Positions 22,743 to 23,549 of a stretch of 23,549 nt of DNA are shown piece by piece. The notes below the pieces were generated by a model that saw nothing but the letters and a program-made list of their open reading frames with translations, had not been told where the DNA came from and did not search any database. The number at the start of each line of letters is the position of its first letter. Within the stretch, counting starts at the first letter, position 1. The stretch is from assembly GCA_024684065.1 (NCBI GenBank), contig JAIKXO010000065.1, positions 1 through 23,549 on the forward strand, given 5' to 3'. The DNA comes from Lachnospiraceae bacterium (GTDB lineage Bacteria; Bacillota_A; Clostridia; Lachnospirales; Lachnospiraceae). Made by a program: the position numbers and the translations under genes.

Positions 22743-23549
22743 ATGGGAAAGAGGATATTAAACCTTATTCTTCTGTCATTTATGGCGGTCATGACATTAT
22801 CAGGCTGCGGAGGTCCTTTGGGATATGATCCCGACGGGGCCGTTAAGCTTCGCGTCGTAACCTATGATAACGGGAATATGCCGCTTGACGCGAAGGAGGT
22901 TATTGAGGCGGCAAACGAGGTGTCAAAGGAAAAGATCGGGGTTATTGTCGAGCTTGAATTCCAGCCGTCGGATAAGCTGAACCTTATGATGGCCTCCGGG
23001 GAATACTATGACATGGTCTTTACCAGCTCATGGCTTAACAAGTTCGACAAGAACGCCTCGGCGGGCCTGTATTACGACATCACGGAACTCGTAAGAGAGG
23101 AAACCCCTGAGCTTTATGAATCTGTGGGGGAATACTGGGACTGCGCGAAACTTAACGGACGTATTTTCGGAGTTCCAACGTTAAAGGATATGGGGGCGGA
23201 GGATATGTTCAGGCTGAACGCCGATTATTTTGAAGGGGAGAAAGGCATGGAGATCCCCGAGAGAATGGCGTTTGCCGATATAGAGCCGTATCTTAGGGCC
23301 TATAAGGAGGATCATCCTGAGAGCTATCCTTTGGCCATGGATAAGGCGGGCCTTGCGGGATTTATGAATTTCCTTGAAAGGATCGTGGATCCCGTTGTGG
23401 TGATCCCGTACGATGATCCGGACGGCGACGGTTCGGTTAAGGCGATCCCTTTATGGGAATGTGATGAGCTTATGAACAGATACCGGCTCCTTCATAAATG
23501 GTACAAGGCGGGCTATATCCATCCCGATGCGGCTACGATCGATTCCACT
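22743..23549 (+). CDS. Extracellular solute-binding lipoprotein of the ABC sugar system (partial, cut by window end)
   Basis: The frame is open from ATG 22743 to the last base, giving 269 residues with no stop. The signal peptide begins MGKRILNLILLSFMAV and ends in lipobox LSGC. The mature start has VKLRVVTYDNGNMP, then SDKLNLMMASGEYYDMVFTSS and LNGRIFGVPTLKD, typical of family 1 solute-binding proteins of the LplA/YtcQ kind. GGGGTGAGG precedes the ATG, overlapping the permease stop. It would capture a sugar or glycan fragment and deliver it to the LplB/LplC-type permease pair. Confidence 0.9.
   Translation, partial: MGKRILNLILLSFMAVMTLSGCGGPLGYDPDGAVKLRVVTYDNGNMPLDAKEVIEAANEVSKEKIGVIVELEFQPSDKLNLMMASGEYYDMVFTSSWLNKFDKNASAGLYYDITELVREETPELYESVGEYWDCAKLNGRIFGVPTLKDMGAEDMFRLNADYFEGEKGMEIPERMAFADIEPYLRAYKEDHPESYPLAMDKAGLAGFMNFLERIVDPVVVIPYDDPDGDGSVKAIPLWECDELMNRYRLLHKWYKAGYIHPDAATIDST

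Overview
The window looks like a chromosomal segment of a Gram-positive, low-to-moderate GC member of the Clostridia, most likely Lachnospiraceae (Butyrivibrio/Pseudobutyrivibrio-like). The reasons are a tryptophan T-box leader, RsbU/SpoIIE-type phosphatases, strong AGGAGG ribosome binding sites, a GG-type leader peptide, lipoprotein signal peptides and an LplC-type sugar permease. This placement is inference; no rRNA or other marker gene is present.

Region 1 (1-7320, + strand). A hairpin-rich leader precedes a 1151-aa protein joining an anti-sigma-antagonist (STAS) domain to a complete NRPS unit (adenylation, carrier, condensation). Next come a 102-aa GG-leader peptide with a four-cysteine, zinc-ribbon-like tail and a 1034-aa surface protein with a Pro/Glu/Gln stalk, a coiled coil, four InlB-like B repeats and a C-terminal membrane anchor. 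A strong hairpin terminator closes the region.

Region 2 (7402-18264, - strand, read right to left). A good sigma-A-type promoter at 18467-18496 leads into a 78-aa protein of unknown function, an RsbW-like ATPase-fold protein, a dCache-HAMP-PP2C phosphatase, a TrpX-like solute-binding lipoprotein, a four-TM membrane protein, an MFS transporter, a GNAT acetyltransferase, a second membrane PP2C phosphatase, and a tyrosyl-tRNA synthetase with a B3/B4 tRNA-editing-type domain fused to its N-terminus. Many of these genes overlap or nearly touch.

Region 3 (18500-20610, + strand). A tryptophan-specifier T-box with intrinsic terminator controls a TrpB2-type tryptophan synthase beta chain. It is followed by a tandem array of four hairpins, the last a terminator.

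Region 4 (20613-23549, + strand). An acidic lipoprotein of unknown function is followed by the start of a CUT1/LplC-type ABC uptake operon: a permease and a solute-binding lipoprotein cut by the window end.

The most interesting idea is that regions 1 and 2 form one partner-switching system. Two membrane PP2C phosphatases with extracytoplasmic sensors and an RsbW-like protein would read an external signal. The only STAS domain visible here, their usual substrate, is built into the peptide-synthetase enzyme instead of standing alone as an anti-anti-sigma factor. That would place a small nonribosomal (or peptide-modifying) product, its possible exporter (MFS) and a tailoring acetyltransferase under phosphorylation control. 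The domain content is seen directly; the functional link is inference.
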